Below are positions 8,982 to 17,537 of a stretch of DNA of 64,000 nt, piece after piece (within the stretch, counting starts at the first letter, position 1; every line of letters begins with the position of its first letter). The position numbers and the translations under genes are program-made. The DNA is from Tumebacillus algifaecis (GTDB lineage Bacteria > Bacillota > Bacilli > Tumebacillales > Tumebacillaceae). The notes below the pieces were generated by a model. The model was not told the origin of the DNA. It made no database searches and worked only from the letters and a program-made list of their open reading frames with translations. Location of the stretch: contig NZ_CP022657.1 in the NCBI RefSeq assembly GCF_002243515.1, positions 340,001 through 404,000 on the forward strand, written 5' to 3'.

Positions 8982-10481
8982 CTAAAAACGATCCTGTACC
9001 AGCTCGATCAATTCATCGTTCGCTGTGTCTAGCCACAGATTGAGCACGGCGATCGCTTGCGGATCGATGTCGGTCAGCGCCTGTTCTAGATCGGAACGCG
9101 TCGCCGTTCGACCAACATTTTTCAGGTAGTATTGCTGTAAGAACTTGAAAAACTGCTCGTCGCCCAACCGTTGCCGCAAGTCGTGATACATCAGCACGGG
9201 GCGCTGGTAGCTGTAATAATAATGGGCTTGTGAAGTCTGATAGGTTCCGTAAGGCACCGCCGACTTGCCCGTCTTGACGCGATTGGGCGTCCCGTACTTG
9301 TAGGGGGAGTAGGTGTATTGATTGGCAAACCGCTTCCAAGCATCGTCGATCTTTGCCTGATAGGCAGCCGCACCATCGCGCCGCTCTGCGTCGAGCAAGG
9401 CCGCATAATCGGCAAGCCCTTCATCGAGCCAAGGTGTCTCCACCTCATAATTGCCGACCGCATGATAAAACCAGGCATGAGCGATCTCATGTACGATCCA
9501 GTGCTCCGGGTCGTCGTAGCCCCAGAGATCCTCCGAAAATAGCGCCAAGTTCGGCAGTTCATGCGCATAGATCGTTCCTGGCGGCAGTTCCAGCACGCTC
9601 AGCACCGGGAAGGGATTCGTGCCGACTTTTTCCGAATAGGTCTCGACTGCTGAACGGGTCAAGGCCAAGGTGCGCGGCAAATTGGCCGCGGCGACAGATG
9701 CCACCGTCACGCTCAGCCCTTTCTCCGTCCGGTAGGTCGTCTCCTGAAAACCAGCACCGCCCACCAAGGCGAAATTGCGCACCTTCTGCGCCCGATAGCG
9801 CAACAGCTTCTGCCCGTCCTCCAAACTCTGCTCACTCACCAACTGGCCGGACGTATACCATTTCAGCGCCGCTCCGCTCTGCCATTCGACCTCATAATTC
9901 CCCAAGTCCATCAAATACGGATCGCCAAACCCCAGCGACTGCGGACGCTTCATCCATTCTCCATCGCGTTCAACTCCGACCAGCGGGTACCAATAGCTCG
10001 CCGTCGCGACGTCTCTCCACCAACCTGTGCGCGAAGGAGCGGCTGGCAGTTGGGTGACGAATGACAACGTCACCGTCTGCGGGAAAGTGCTTTTCTTGGC
10101 GGGCACGATCACTTCTTGCGCCGTCGCGCTCACGTCAACCGCCGCATCGTTCACTTTCACATCCTGCACCTGCATCGGTACATATAAATAAAGCGGCAGA
10201 CCATCCAGCCGCAGTTCTGGCACAGTCACGCTCATCTCACCTGTGATCTTCCCCGTCCGCTCATCAAATCGTGCCTTGATCTGATAGGATGGCTCGGTCG
10301 GCGTCGGTGCAGCCAGCGGATGTAAATGTAACACCTGCGCACCGAAATATAACATATACTGCTGTTTCAAAATCGGCGTCCATCCGTCCGCCGGGCGCAA
10401 CACCACTGCCAGCACCGCCAACGTGGCCAACAGTGTCAGCATCACCGAGTACAGCTTGAGAAACCGCTTCCTTCGCCGCAT
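8982..10481 (-). CDS. Membrane-anchored M1-family metallopeptidase
   Basis: This 499-residue protein has one N-terminal membrane helix at about residues 10-28 after an Arg/Lys-rich start, so the body should face outside. A beta-rich domain follows, then the gluzincin core: HEIAH at 331-335 with E354 in WLDEGLADYA, the correct HExxH-18-E spacing. AHELPN at 306-311 stands where M1 enzymes have GAMEN, so substrate N-terminus recognition may differ. AAGAAAGGAGGG precedes the ATG at 10481. No partner gene is evident beyond the co-oriented ankyrin gene 68 bases downstream. Confidence 0.88.
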   Translation of the reverse strand: MRRRKRFLKLYSVMLTLLATLAVLAVVLRPADGWTPILKQQYMLYFGAQVLHLHPLAAPTPTEPSYQIKARFDERTGKITGEMSVTVPELRLDGLPLYLYVPMQVQDVKVNDAAVDVSATAQEVIVPAKKSTFPQTVTLSFVTQLPAAPSRTGWWRDVATASYWYPLVGVERDGEWMKRPQSLGFGDPYLMDLGNYEVEWQSGAALKWYTSGQLVSEQSLEDGQKLLRYRAQKVRNFALVGGAGFQETTYRTEKGLSVTVASVAAANLPRTLALTRSAVETYSEKVGTNPFPVLSVLELPPGTIYAHELPNLALFSEDLWGYDDPEHWIVHEIAHAWFYHAVGNYEVETPWLDEGLADYAALLDAERRDGAAAYQAKIDDAWKRFANQYTYSPYKYGTPNRVKTGKSAVPYGTYQTSQAHYYYSYQRPVLMYHDLRQRLGDEQFFKFLQQYYLKNVGRTATRSDLEQALTDIDPQAIAVLNLWLDTANDELIELVQDRF

Positions 10482-10597
10482 CGCAGAGCCCTCCTTTCTT
10501 GCCGCTCATCTAGCCGTCCCTGTGGAATGCTACAAGCTTCGACAAAAAGAGCAAGGTTCCTTCAAAAGAAAAACAGTATAACACAATACAACCATTG

Positions 10598-10606
10598 TGA
10601 TATAAT
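10598..10606 (+). promoter_or_regulatory. Extended -10 promoter for glpX
   Basis: TGATATAAT is an extended -10 (TGn plus TATAAT) 40 bases before the glpX ATG. No good -35 is visible at the usual distance. Confidence 0.5.
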
Positions 10607-10645
10607 ATAACCGAACTTTCAGCACGGAAGGGGTTATTATTCTAC

Positions 10646-11614
10646 ATGGAACGCGAATTAGCACTGGAGATTGTGCGCGTCACCGAAGTGGCAGCTTTGG
10701 CATCGGCACGTTGGATGGGCACTGGGAAGAAAAACGAGGCGGACAACGCGGCGACCACCGCGATGCGCGCGATGTTCGACTCGGTGAATATGCAGGGCAC
10801 CGTCGTGATCGGCGAAGGTGAGATGGACGAGGCACCGATGCTTTACATCGGCGAGAAGCTCGGCACGGGCGAAGGTCCGCAGCTCGATGTTGCCGTCGAT
10901 CCTCTGGAAGGCACCAACATCGTGGCCAAAGGTCTCTGGAACGGTCTGACCGTCGTGGCGGTCGCACCGAATGGCACCTTGCTGCACGCGCCCGATATGT
11001 ACATGGAGAAGATTGCGGTCGGCCCCCGCGCCAAAGGATTGGTACATCTGGACGCGACAGTTAAGGAGAACTTGGCGGCGGTCGCGAAAGCTGCTGACAA
11101 AAACATCTCCGAAGTGGTCGCGATCCTGCTCGACCGCCCGCGCCATCAAGACCTGATCGAGCAGATCCGCTCGGCAGGTGCTCGCATCAAATTGATCTCC
11201 GACGGCGATGTGGCTGCAGCGATCAATACCTGTTTTGACGAGACGGGCGTGGACATCATGTTCGGCACAGGCGGCGCACCGGAAGGCGTGCTGGCCGCAG
11301 CCGCGCTCAAGTGCATGGGCGGGGAGATGCAAGGCCGTCTGAAGCCTGAGTCTGACACGGAGATCGAACGCTGTGCGAAAATGGGCATCGCCGACCACAG
11401 CCGCATCCTGCTGCTCGACGATCTGGTCAGCGGCGACGATGCGATCTTCGCTGCGACCGGGGTCACCGAAGGCGAGCTGCTCAAAGGCGTGCGCTTTCTC
11501 GGTCACCACGTCGCGACCACCCATTCGCTGGTCATGCGCGCCCGCACGGGCACCGTTCGCTTTATCGAAGCGCGGCACAAGCTCAACCAGAAGCCGCACC
11601 TCGTCATGGTGTAA
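10646..11614 (+). CDS. glpX: Class II fructose-1,6-bisphosphatase
   Basis: This 322-residue GlpX-type phosphatase makes fructose 6-phosphate in gluconeogenesis. Metal and substrate motifs are present: GEGEMDEAP near residue 55, VDPLEGTN near 84, and GGAPEGV in the C-terminal half. Its place between tal and rho corresponds to ywjI/glpX of B. subtilis. The upstream GGAAGGGG site supports the ATG at 10646. A long antisense frame on the other strand is a shadow. Confidence 0.96.
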   Translation: MERELALEIVRVTEVAALASARWMGTGKKNEADNAATTAMRAMFDSVNMQGTVVIGEGEMDEAPMLYIGEKLGTGEGPQLDVAVDPLEGTNIVAKGLWNGLTVVAVAPNGTLLHAPDMYMEKIAVGPRAKGLVHLDATVKENLAAVAKAADKNISEVVAILLDRPRHQDLIEQIRSAGARIKLISDGDVAAAINTCFDETGVDIMFGTGGAPEGVLAAAALKCMGGEMQGRLKPESDTEIERCAKMGIADHSRILLLDDLVSGDDAIFAATGVTEGELLKGVRFLGHHVATTHSLVMRARTGTVRFIEARHKLNQKPHLVMV

Positions 11615-11685
11615 ACGCAACACACGATCGCATCGCCGGTGCCGTTTGACGCGTCCTGCATAAAGTAGGAAGAATACGGCTACTA

Positions 11686-11694
11686 TGGTATAAT
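11686..11694 (+). promoter_or_regulatory. Extended -10 promoter for rho
   Basis: TGGTATAAT forms an extended -10 about 47 bases before the preferred rho start. The -35 region is not convincing. Confidence 0.5.
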
Positions 11695-11740
11695 GCTTTA
11701 ATGTGTTGCATTCATCATGATGATTGTAGGTGAACGTTCC

Positions 11741-13033
11741 TTGCATACTATCGCAGAAATGGAACTGATGAAGCTTACCGAACTGTATAAGTTAGCCAAA
11801 CAGTTCGAGATTCCTTATTACGGCACGCTCAAAAAGCGCGAGTTGATCTTTGCGATTTTGCGCGCGCAGGCAGAAGGGGAAGGCTTGTTGTTTGCCGAAG
11901 GGGTTTTGGACATCATGCAGGACGGATACGGGTTCCTGCGTCCGGTCGGCTACACCTCCTCTTCGGAAGACATCTACGTCGCAGCTTCTCAAATCCGCAG
12001 ATTTGACCTGCGCACCGGTGACCGCGTCTCGGGCAAAGTGCGCAAGCCAAAAGAAAATGAGCGCTACTTCGGGCTCTTGCAAGTCGAAGCGGTGAACGGC
12101 GTCTCCCCGGAAGTGGCTGCCGAGCGCATTCATTTCCCTGCGCTGACCCCGCTGTTTCCGACACGCAAGTTTACGATGGAAACAACTTCTGAAAAATATT
12201 CCACGCGCATCATCGACTTGCTTACTCCGGTCGGTTTCGGACAGCGCGGACTGATCGTCGCACCACCGAAAGCAGGTAAGACGATGCTGCTCAAAGAGAT
12301 CGCCAACAGCATCACCACCAACCATCCGGAAGTCGATCTGTTCGTCTTGCTGATCGATGAGCGTCCGGAAGAAGTCACCGACATGCAGCGCTCCGTCAAT
12401 GCGGAAGTGGTCGCTTCCACATTTGATGAACTGCCGGAGAACCACATCAAAGTCTCCGAGCTGGTCTTGGAGCGCGCGATGCGCTTGGTTGAGCATGGCC
12501 GAGACGTCGTGATCCTGATGGACTCGATCACTCGCCTCGCCCGCGCCTACAACCTCGTCATCCCACCGTCGGGACGCACGTTGTCCGGGGGGATCGACCC
12601 GGCGGCACTGCATCGCCCGAAGCGCTTTTTCGGCGCGGCGCGCAACATCGAGGAAGGCGGCTCGCTGACCATTCTCGCCTCGGCGCTGGTCGATACCGGC
12701 TCGCGGATGGACGATGTGATCTATGAGGAGTTCAAAGGCACGGGCAACATGGAGCTGCAACTCGATCGTCGTCTGGCCGAGAAGCGCATCTTCCCGGCGA
12801 TCGACATCCGCAAATCGGGCACGCGCCGTGAAGAATTGCTCGTCTCCCAAGAACATCTCGACAAGATCTGGGCGATGCGCAAATCGATGAGCGACAACGC
12901 GGATTTTACCGATCTCTTCCTGAAGACGTTGAAAAAGACCAAGTCGAACGTGGAGTTCCTCGCCGCGATCGAAGGGACCAAGGAAGCCAAGCAGTTGAAC
13001 AAAGAGGAAGCAAAAGGGACGGACGCACGTTAA
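11741..13033 (+). CDS. rho: Transcription termination factor Rho
   Basis: This 430-residue hexameric RNA helicase ends transcription. It has the N-terminal Rho domain, then the RNA-binding OSB fold ([15 protein letters not shown]) and the ATPase core with Walker [20 protein letters not shown] and the GTGNMEL block. The TTG at 11741 follows AGGTGA by 7 bases and gives (M)[15 protein letters not shown]. The in-frame ATGs at 11717 and 11720 lack a ribosome binding site but cannot be excluded. The gene end overlaps its own terminator hairpin. Confidence 0.95.
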   Translation: MHTIAEMELMKLTELYKLAKQFEIPYYGTLKKRELIFAILRAQAEGEGLLFAEGVLDIMQDGYGFLRPVGYTSSSEDIYVAASQIRRFDLRTGDRVSGKVRKPKENERYFGLLQVEAVNGVSPEVAAERIHFPALTPLFPTRKFTMETTSEKYSTRIIDLLTPVGFGQRGLIVAPPKAGKTMLLKEIANSITTNHPEVDLFVLLIDERPEEVTDMQRSVNAEVVASTFDELPENHIKVSELVLERAMRLVEHGRDVVILMDSITRLARAYNLVIPPSGRTLSGGIDPAALHRPKRFFGAARNIEEGGSLTILASALVDTGSRMDDVIYEEFKGTGNMELQLDRRLAEKRIFPAIDIRKSGTRREELLVSQEHLDKIWAMRKSMSDNADFTDLFLKTLKKTKSNVEFLAAIEGTKEAKQLNKEEAKGTDAR

Positions 13034-13046
13034 TCCGTCCCTTTTT
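13016..13046 (+). terminator. Intrinsic terminator overlapping the end of rho
   Basis: GGGACGGA and TCCGTCCC form an 8-bp stem with a TTTTT tail. The left arm encodes the last rho codons and the stop codon lies in the loop. Confidence 0.85.
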
Positions 13047-13094
13047 GTGTTATCATAAGACGGATAAGACATGTTAAGAGAGGACGAATTGTGC

Positions 13095-14366
13095 ATGCAT
13101 CTCGTTTATGCTGATAAAAAAGGGCAGATCTACGACCATCCCGATCTGCTCGCACTTGGGCGCAACGGGGAGTTCTTGACCGATATTTATGAAGAAGAGT
13201 TGATTCCGTTGCCAGACGGGGCGACCTTGGTGTCACTGCCGGGCACGAAAGCGCTCGGCTTTGATCCGGAGACGGGCAAGACGATCTCGCTGCCGGCCGA
13301 CTTTACAGCGGTCGGCGCTCTGCTCCCACAAGGTTTCACACGCCTGCTCTTGCCAGGCTATGCCAAGCAGGATGATGCGGAACCGTTCCCGCTGTTCGGC
13401 TACACCGCAGTGGTCTGGAAAGAGGACGGCTTCTATGTGGCCGCCGATGCTTCTGACGATCCGTACCGCTGGAATCCGGAGATCTTCCCGGATGATCAGG
13501 TCGAGGAGAAGGTCAAACAGATCACCGCACAATACCCGGAGAATCGAATTTGGCAACATCTGAGCAACTGTGCGCTCGGCTACGGTTGCCTGACTTCGCG
13601 CAACACTTTCCTCGAGCGCTGGGAAGGGGCGCTGCCCGTCTCTTCGACCTGCAATGCGGGCTGTGTCGGTTGCATCTCCGAACAGCCGGACGATTCTCCG
13701 TTCCCGTCGCCTCAGGTGCGGATGAACTTCAAGCCGACGGTGGAAGAGATGGTCGAACTGATGCTGCATCACTTGATGGCGTCTGATGATGCGATCATCT
13801 CGTTCGGTCAAGGCTGTGAAGGGGAGCCGTCCACGCGCGGCATCGACATCGCAGAAGCGATCCGCCGCGTGCGCGAACAGACCGATCGCGGCTTTATCAA
13901 CATCAACACGAACGCTGGCCTCGTCGATATGATCAAAAAGATCACCGATGCCGGGCTCGATCTGATGCGCGTCTCGACGATCTCCGCCCTCGATGATCAC
14001 TACAACGCCTATTACCGTCCGCGCTTGTATGGTGTCGAGGACGTCGGACGGTCTTTGAAATATGCGGCCACAAATGGGGTATACACCTCGATCAACTATC
14101 TGATCTTCCCAGGGGTCACCGACCGTGAGGAAGAGATCGAAGCGATGGTCGATTTTATCAACCAGAATGAGGTCAAACTGATCCAGATGCGCAACCTGAA
14201 CATCGACCCGGAACTGTACCTCGGCACGATCCCGAAAGCGAAAGGCGAACTGCTCGGCATGAAGACGATGCTCGATATCTTCAAGAGCGAGTGCCCGAAT
14301 ACGGTGATCGGCTCCTACACGCACGTTCCGCCGTCCGAGTTACGCAAGTATAGCAAAAAGCCCTGA
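13095..14366 (+). CDS. Radical SAM protein of unknown specificity
   Basis: This 423-residue protein has an uncharacterised N-terminal domain of about 175 residues and then a radical SAM barrel. The cluster motif is CNAGCVGC (C186, C190, C193). GQGCEGEPS follows as the SAM-binding GGE-like segment, and ININTNAG and RVSTISA fit later barrel strands. No C-terminal SPASM cysteines are seen. The ATG at 13095 is chosen because GAGAGGA lies 10 bases upstream; an ATG at 13071 lacks such a site. It is a single gene flanked by terminators, so the substrate cannot be inferred from context. Confidence 0.9.
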   Translation: MHLVYADKKGQIYDHPDLLALGRNGEFLTDIYEEELIPLPDGATLVSLPGTKALGFDPETGKTISLPADFTAVGALLPQGFTRLLLPGYAKQDDAEPFPLFGYTAVVWKEDGFYVAADASDDPYRWNPEIFPDDQVEEKVKQITAQYPENRIWQHLSNCALGYGCLTSRNTFLERWEGALPVSSTCNAGCVGCISEQPDDSPFPSPQVRMNFKPTVEEMVELMLHHLMASDDAIISFGQGCEGEPSTRGIDIAEAIRRVREQTDRGFININTNAGLVDMIKKITDAGLDLMRVSTISALDDHYNAYYRPRLYGVEDVGRSLKYAATNGVYTSINYLIFPGVTDREEEIEAMVDFINQNEVKLIQMRNLNIDPELYLGTIPKAKGELLGMKTMLDIFKSECPNTVIGSYTHVPPSELRKYSKKP

Positions 14367-14390
14367 CCGCTACGGTCAGGGCTTATTTTC
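14356..14390. terminator. Bidirectional terminator between radical SAM gene and peptide gene
   Basis: AAGCCCTGACCG and CGGTCAGGGCTT form a 12-bp stem with a 3-base loop. The plus strand ends in ATTTTC and the minus strand in TTTTTGC, so it can serve both convergent genes. Confidence 0.85.
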
Positions 14391-14402
14391 ATAACAGAAA
14401 AC

Positions 14403-14636
14403 TTAGTGGTTCGGGCCGTGGTCGGTCCACCAGAGATCGCAAGTGTTGGTCGGTTCCGTTTCGATGACCACTTCGCTTGCAACTGACAGGACGTGGACTT
14501 CTGCAATCAAGGTCTCCGGACCTGTCACGTTCGGACCAAAGTCGGTCCACCAAGCTTGTGCGTCGCCTTGCGGTGTTGCCAGTACGGTTACCACTGCAAC
14601 TGTGGACAGGAAGATAAAGCCGATAAGTTTTTTCAT
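14403..14636 (-). CDS. Small exported peptide precursor, candidate signalling pro-peptide
   Basis: This 77-residue protein has a clear Sec signal peptide: MKK, a hydrophobic core at residues 4-20, and an AQA cleavage site at 26-28. The predicted mature part starts WWTDFGPN and ends WWTDHGPNH, so a nearly identical 8-residue motif sits at both ends of a 49-residue segment. GGGAGGCACAAC gives a strong ribosome binding site. The gene lies downstream of, and parallel to, an HTH-TPR regulator, the layout of RRNPP receptor/peptide pairs such as Rap-Phr and NprR-NprX. It has its own promoter and terminator. The pheromone role is inference; a secreted structural or antimicrobial peptide is the alternative. 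Confidence 0.75.
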   Translation of the reverse strand: MKKLIGFIFLSTVAVVTVLATPQGDAQAWWTDFGPNVTGPETLIAEVHVLSVASEVVIETEPTNTCDLWWTDHGPNH

Positions 14637-14755
14637 GTGTGTTGTGCCTCCCGAGAAAGTAGATTCACCCTGCTGTGAATATTGCTGCGATGAGTAGGTG
14701 GAAATTTTTGATTGTTTAAGTGCTGATAATGGTGATGGTGTCTGCGCTATAAATT

Positions 14756-14783
14756 ATTATACAGATCACAGTTACAAATACAA
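14756..14783 (-). promoter_or_regulatory. Sigma-A-like promoter of the peptide gene
   Basis: On the minus strand TTGTAT (14783-14778) and a perfect TATAAT (14761-14756) are separated by 16 bases. The -10 box lies 119 bases before the peptide start, so a long leader is predicted. Confidence 0.6.
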
Positions 14784-14830
14784 CAGATTTTCGTGAAAAA
14801 GTGATCATAAAATTATCTACAATTTGTAAC
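14771..14830. promoter_or_regulatory. Perfect 9-bp inverted repeat, possible operator
   Basis: GTTACAAAT at 14771-14779 and its exact reverse complement ATTTGTAAC at 14822-14830 are 42 bases apart. The first arm abuts the -35 box of the peptide promoter. Two arms about five helical turns apart would suit a dimeric regulator that loops DNA. Binding by the neighbouring TPR regulator is a hypothesis. The region is AT-rich, which raises the chance of coincidence. Confidence 0.4.
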
Positions 14831-14860
14831 AAAATGCTACATAATCTCCCTTCTACACAA

Positions 14861-14890
14861 ATAAAGGACTTGTCCGCTCGGACAAGTCCT
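14861..14890 (-). terminator. Terminator after the TPR regulator gene
   Basis: GGACTTGTCC and GGACAAGTCC form a 10-bp stem around a 4-base loop. On the minus strand it is followed by TTTATTT. It separates the regulator transcript from the peptide promoter. Confidence 0.8.
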
Positions 14891-14911
14891 AGAAAAGGTG
14901 GAGATTGAAAG

Positions 14912-16201
14912 TTATCCCATAATGCCGATCTTCCGCAGTGTCTCATCGAGGATGACATGCATCCGACGCAGCGTATCGGTCGCTTTCACATAGTCGTTTT
15001 GCGCTTCGTACAGGTCGGCAAGCTCTTGATAAACAAGGCGTAATTCGCGCAGTTGTTCCTGTTCGGTCAGCGTGGCAATCGTCCGTTCAAACCAGTCAAC
15101 TGCCGCGGCGAGATCGCTTTGCTCGCGCTTGACGACGGCCAGTGCGTGGTAGATCGCCGCGAGGTTTTGGGCGTTGTCTGGAAGCAAGAACAGCGATTCT
15201 TGGCAGAACGCCTCCGCCTGTTGCAACTTGCCAGCTTTGACATAAAGCTTGGCGATCTCACCGTGAATTTTCGCATCGTCGCTCGGAATTTCAAGTTTGC
15301 GATATTCTGCTAAACATTCATGTAAAAGATCAATTGCTTTTTCGATACGTCCTTGTTCAGCTTCAACAAGTGCAAAGTTAGCTTTTACGTCGATCGCTTG
15401 TTTAATATTTTGCAAGCTTTCGTAAATGGTCAGGGCATCATGGCAATAATCGATGGCGCGGCTAAAGTCGCGCAATTTCTTATACGAGACACCCAGTCCG
15501 AGATAGACATCGGCCAATTGGCGAAGGTTGGTCGAACCGCGCAACAAGTTATACGCTTCTCTGTAAAAGCGAATGCCATCTTCATATTCACCTAAACGAT
15601 AGTGGGCGTGCGCCAGATTGGTCACGATGCGGGCGCGTGTGTAGGGATCGATCTCTTTGAGGCGGGAGAACGTTTCATATGCTTTGCGCCAATGGTAGAG
15701 CGCCAGAGGGAAATTTTCTTGTCCAAACCGCGCTTCGCCCAGTTTGTTTAAGCAGAGCAAGGCCGTATGATCATCATTTTTACGGATCACCGTATCGAGT
15801 ACCTGTTCAAACATCTCGACCGCTTTTTCGATGTCGCCGCAGACCATGAACGCTTCCGCAAGGTCGAACTGCACTTCATGCACGGGCAGATGTGGAGCTG
15901 GGTTGCCGATCAACTCGCGAAACAACGGGATCGCTTGTTCAAAATTGTTGGCCGCCAAATAGGCTTTGGCCAGTTTATAGGTGCTCGTCTGCTCCATCTG
16001 GGTCTGCATGTCAGCAATAAAATATTCGATCGGCGTCTCTAAGCGCTCCGCAACCTGCTCCAATACCTTGTGTGATGGATATGCTTTGTCCGATTCGATC
16101 TGCGAAATCATCGATATGGTGACAATCCCGGCCCCCAACTCCTGTTGGGTCAAGCCCTTCTGTACCCGCAATTCCCGTATTTTCTGTCCTAAAGAGATCA
16201 A
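14912..16201 (-). CDS. HTH-TPR transcriptional regulator, candidate RRNPP-type peptide receptor
   Basis: This 429-residue protein has an N-terminal XRE-type helix-turn-helix (residues 4-60, GQKIRELRVQKGLTQQELG) followed by about nine tetratricopeptide-like helix pairs to the C-terminus. The architecture and length match peptide receptors such as NprR, PlcR and AimR. The TTG at 16201 is chosen because AGGAGGG lies 7 bases upstream. It is parallel to the small exported peptide gene. No ligand can be assigned by sequence; other HTH-TPR proteins act without peptides. Confidence 0.88.
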   Translation of the reverse strand: MISLGQKIRELRVQKGLTQQELGAGIVTISMISQIESDKAYPSHKVLEQVAERLETPIEYFIADMQTQMEQTSTYKLAKAYLAANNFEQAIPLFRELIGNPAPHLPVHEVQFDLAEAFMVCGDIEKAVEMFEQVLDTVIRKNDDHTALLCLNKLGEARFGQENFPLALYHWRKAYETFSRLKEIDPYTRARIVTNLAHAHYRLGEYEDGIRFYREAYNLLRGSTNLRQLADVYLGLGVSYKKLRDFSRAIDYCHDALTIYESLQNIKQAIDVKANFALVEAEQGRIEKAIDLLHECLAEYRKLEIPSDDAKIHGEIAKLYVKAGKLQQAEAFCQESLFLLPDNAQNLAAIYHALAVVKREQSDLAAAVDWFERTIATLTEQEQLRELRLVYQELADLYEAQNDYVKATDTLRRMHVILDETLRKIGIMG

Positions 16202-16373
16202 CTTTAACCCTCCTGAATCATTTATTTGAGTTATGATTTATCAGGCACTATAGTTAAGCGCGAAATTACTAGGTGATTCCTTGTATTTAAAGTACACTCT
16301 AATTTGAAGTTTGTAAAGCGTTCTAACAATATCTACACAATTAGTAGGGAATTTTTTCTGATGCCCTAAATTC

Positions 16374-16403
16374 TTGCGAGGTATGAAGATTTCGTGCTAT
16401 ACT
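16374..16403 (+). promoter_or_regulatory. Promoter of rpmE
   Basis: TTGCGA and TATACT are 18 bases apart, and TGC precedes the -10, so this is an extended sigma-A-type promoter. It lies 64 bases before rpmE, in the divergent gap shared with the TPR regulator. Confidence 0.65.
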
Positions 16404-16467
16404 ATCTTGCAGTGTGTATGAACAAAGGGCCATGGCAAAATCTATGGCCAGGAAAGAGGTGACAAGA

Positions 16468-16665
16468 ATGAAAGCAAATCTCCATCCGAAGTACTATGTT
16501 ACTACTGCTTCCTGCGCTTGCGGCAACAAGTTCGAAATGGGTTCCACTAAGGAAAACCTCAAAGTAGACGTTTGCTCGCAGTGCCACCCGTTCTATACTG
16601 GTAAGCAAAAGTTTGTGGATGCCGGCGGTCGCGTAGACAAGTTCAAGAAGAAATACAACCTGTAA
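16468..16665 (+). CDS. rpmE: 50S ribosomal protein bL31
   Basis: This 65-residue ribosomal protein begins [10 protein letters not shown], the usual bL31 start. It is the zinc-binding form: CAC at 14-16 and CSQC at 35-38 supply cysteines. The ATG at 16468 is chosen because GAAAGAGGTG lies just upstream and the family starts here; an in-frame ATG at 16414 lies too close to the promoter. It sits after rho as in Bacillus. Zinc-containing bL31 is often replaced under zinc limitation by a paralogue not seen in this window. Confidence 0.96.
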   Translation: MKANLHPKYYVTTASCACGNKFEMGSTKENLKVDVCSQCHPFYTGKQKFVDAGGRVDKFKKKYNL

Positions 16666-16687
16666 GCCGCGATCGAAACAGTATAGA

Positions 16688-16718
16688 AAAAACAGGGCGC
16701 TCTGCCCTGTTTTTTTAT
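16688..16718 (+). terminator. Intrinsic terminator after rpmE
   Basis: AACAGGGC and GCCCTGTT form an 8-bp stem with a short loop and a T7 tail. Confidence 0.85.
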
Positions 16719-16819
16719 TGTCCGAAATCGGAAGACTAGGAACAGGAACAAAGCTCTTTTCGTCGAACCTGTACAGGAACGATCATGTACGAATCATCTG
16801 GTTAGGGAGAGATCTAGGT

Positions 16820-17431
16820 TTGTATTTTACGAAGCAGCCGGGTTGGATTGAAGTGATTTGTGGCAGCATGTTTTCCGGCAAAAGCGAAGAGTTGATCAGG
16901 CGTGTCAAACGGGCGAAGATCGCCCGCCAGCAGGTACAAGTGTTCAAGCCGAAGATTGATGACCGCTATCATCTGACGGCGGTCGCCTCACACAGCGGCG
17001 ATACGCATGAGGCGATCGCGATCGCCGATGTGGCGGAGATTCGTTCCCATCTGAACGCGGAGACCACCGTCATCGCGATCGACGAGGTGCAATTTTTGGC
17101 AGATGATGTGGTGGCATTTTGTCAGGAGATGGCAGAGCGCGGTGTGCGCGTGATCGTGGCCGGGCTCGATACCGATTTTCGCGGTCAGCCGTTCGGCCCG
17201 ACCCCGCTGTTGTTGGCTACAGCCGAGTATGTGACGAAGTTGCAGGCGATCTGCTCGGTCTGCGCCGATCCTGCGACTCGCAATCAACGCTTGATCGACG
17301 GCAAGCCTGCAGGCTATGACGATCCGGTCATTTTGGTCGGGGCGTGCGAATCGTATGAAGCGCGTTGCCGTCATTGCCATGAGGTGCCCAAGGGCACATC
17401 TATACAGCTTCATGCCATTTCAAATACGTAA
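16820..17431 (+). CDS. tdk: Thymidine kinase
   Basis: This 203-residue type II thymidine kinase salvages thymidine to dTMP. P-loop [11 protein letters not shown] is near the N-terminus, the Walker B-like IDEVQF is in the middle, and the zinc-binding pairs CSVC and CRHC are in the C-terminal lasso domain. The TTG at 16820 follows AGGGAGAG by 10 bases and gives (M)[15 protein letters not shown] longer frame from 16718 would begin in the rpmE terminator tail. The order rpmE-tdk matches B. subtilis. Confidence 0.93.
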   Translation: MYFTKQPGWIEVICGSMFSGKSEELIRRVKRAKIARQQVQVFKPKIDDRYHLTAVASHSGDTHEAIAIADVAEIRSHLNAETTVIAIDEVQFLADDVVAFCQEMAERGVRVIVAGLDTDFRGQPFGPTPLLLATAEYVTKLQAICSVCADPATRNQRLIDGKPAGYDDPVILVGACESYEARCRHCHEVPKGTSIQLHAISNT

Positions 17432-17475
17432 AAGCAAGCGGCGCTTCCATCGGAAGGGCCGCTTGCTTTTGCTTT
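17431..17475 (+). terminator. Intrinsic terminator after tdk
   Basis: AAGCAAGCGGC and GCCGCTTGCTT form an 11-bp stem, extended inside by GCTTCC/GGAAGG, and are followed by TTGCTTT. It starts at the tdk stop. Confidence 0.8.
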
Positions 17476-17537
17476 CCAGTGTCAGGGTTCCGCCTCGCGG
17501 GCAAGATAAGCACAACACCGAGGAGGAGGTGACCTTG

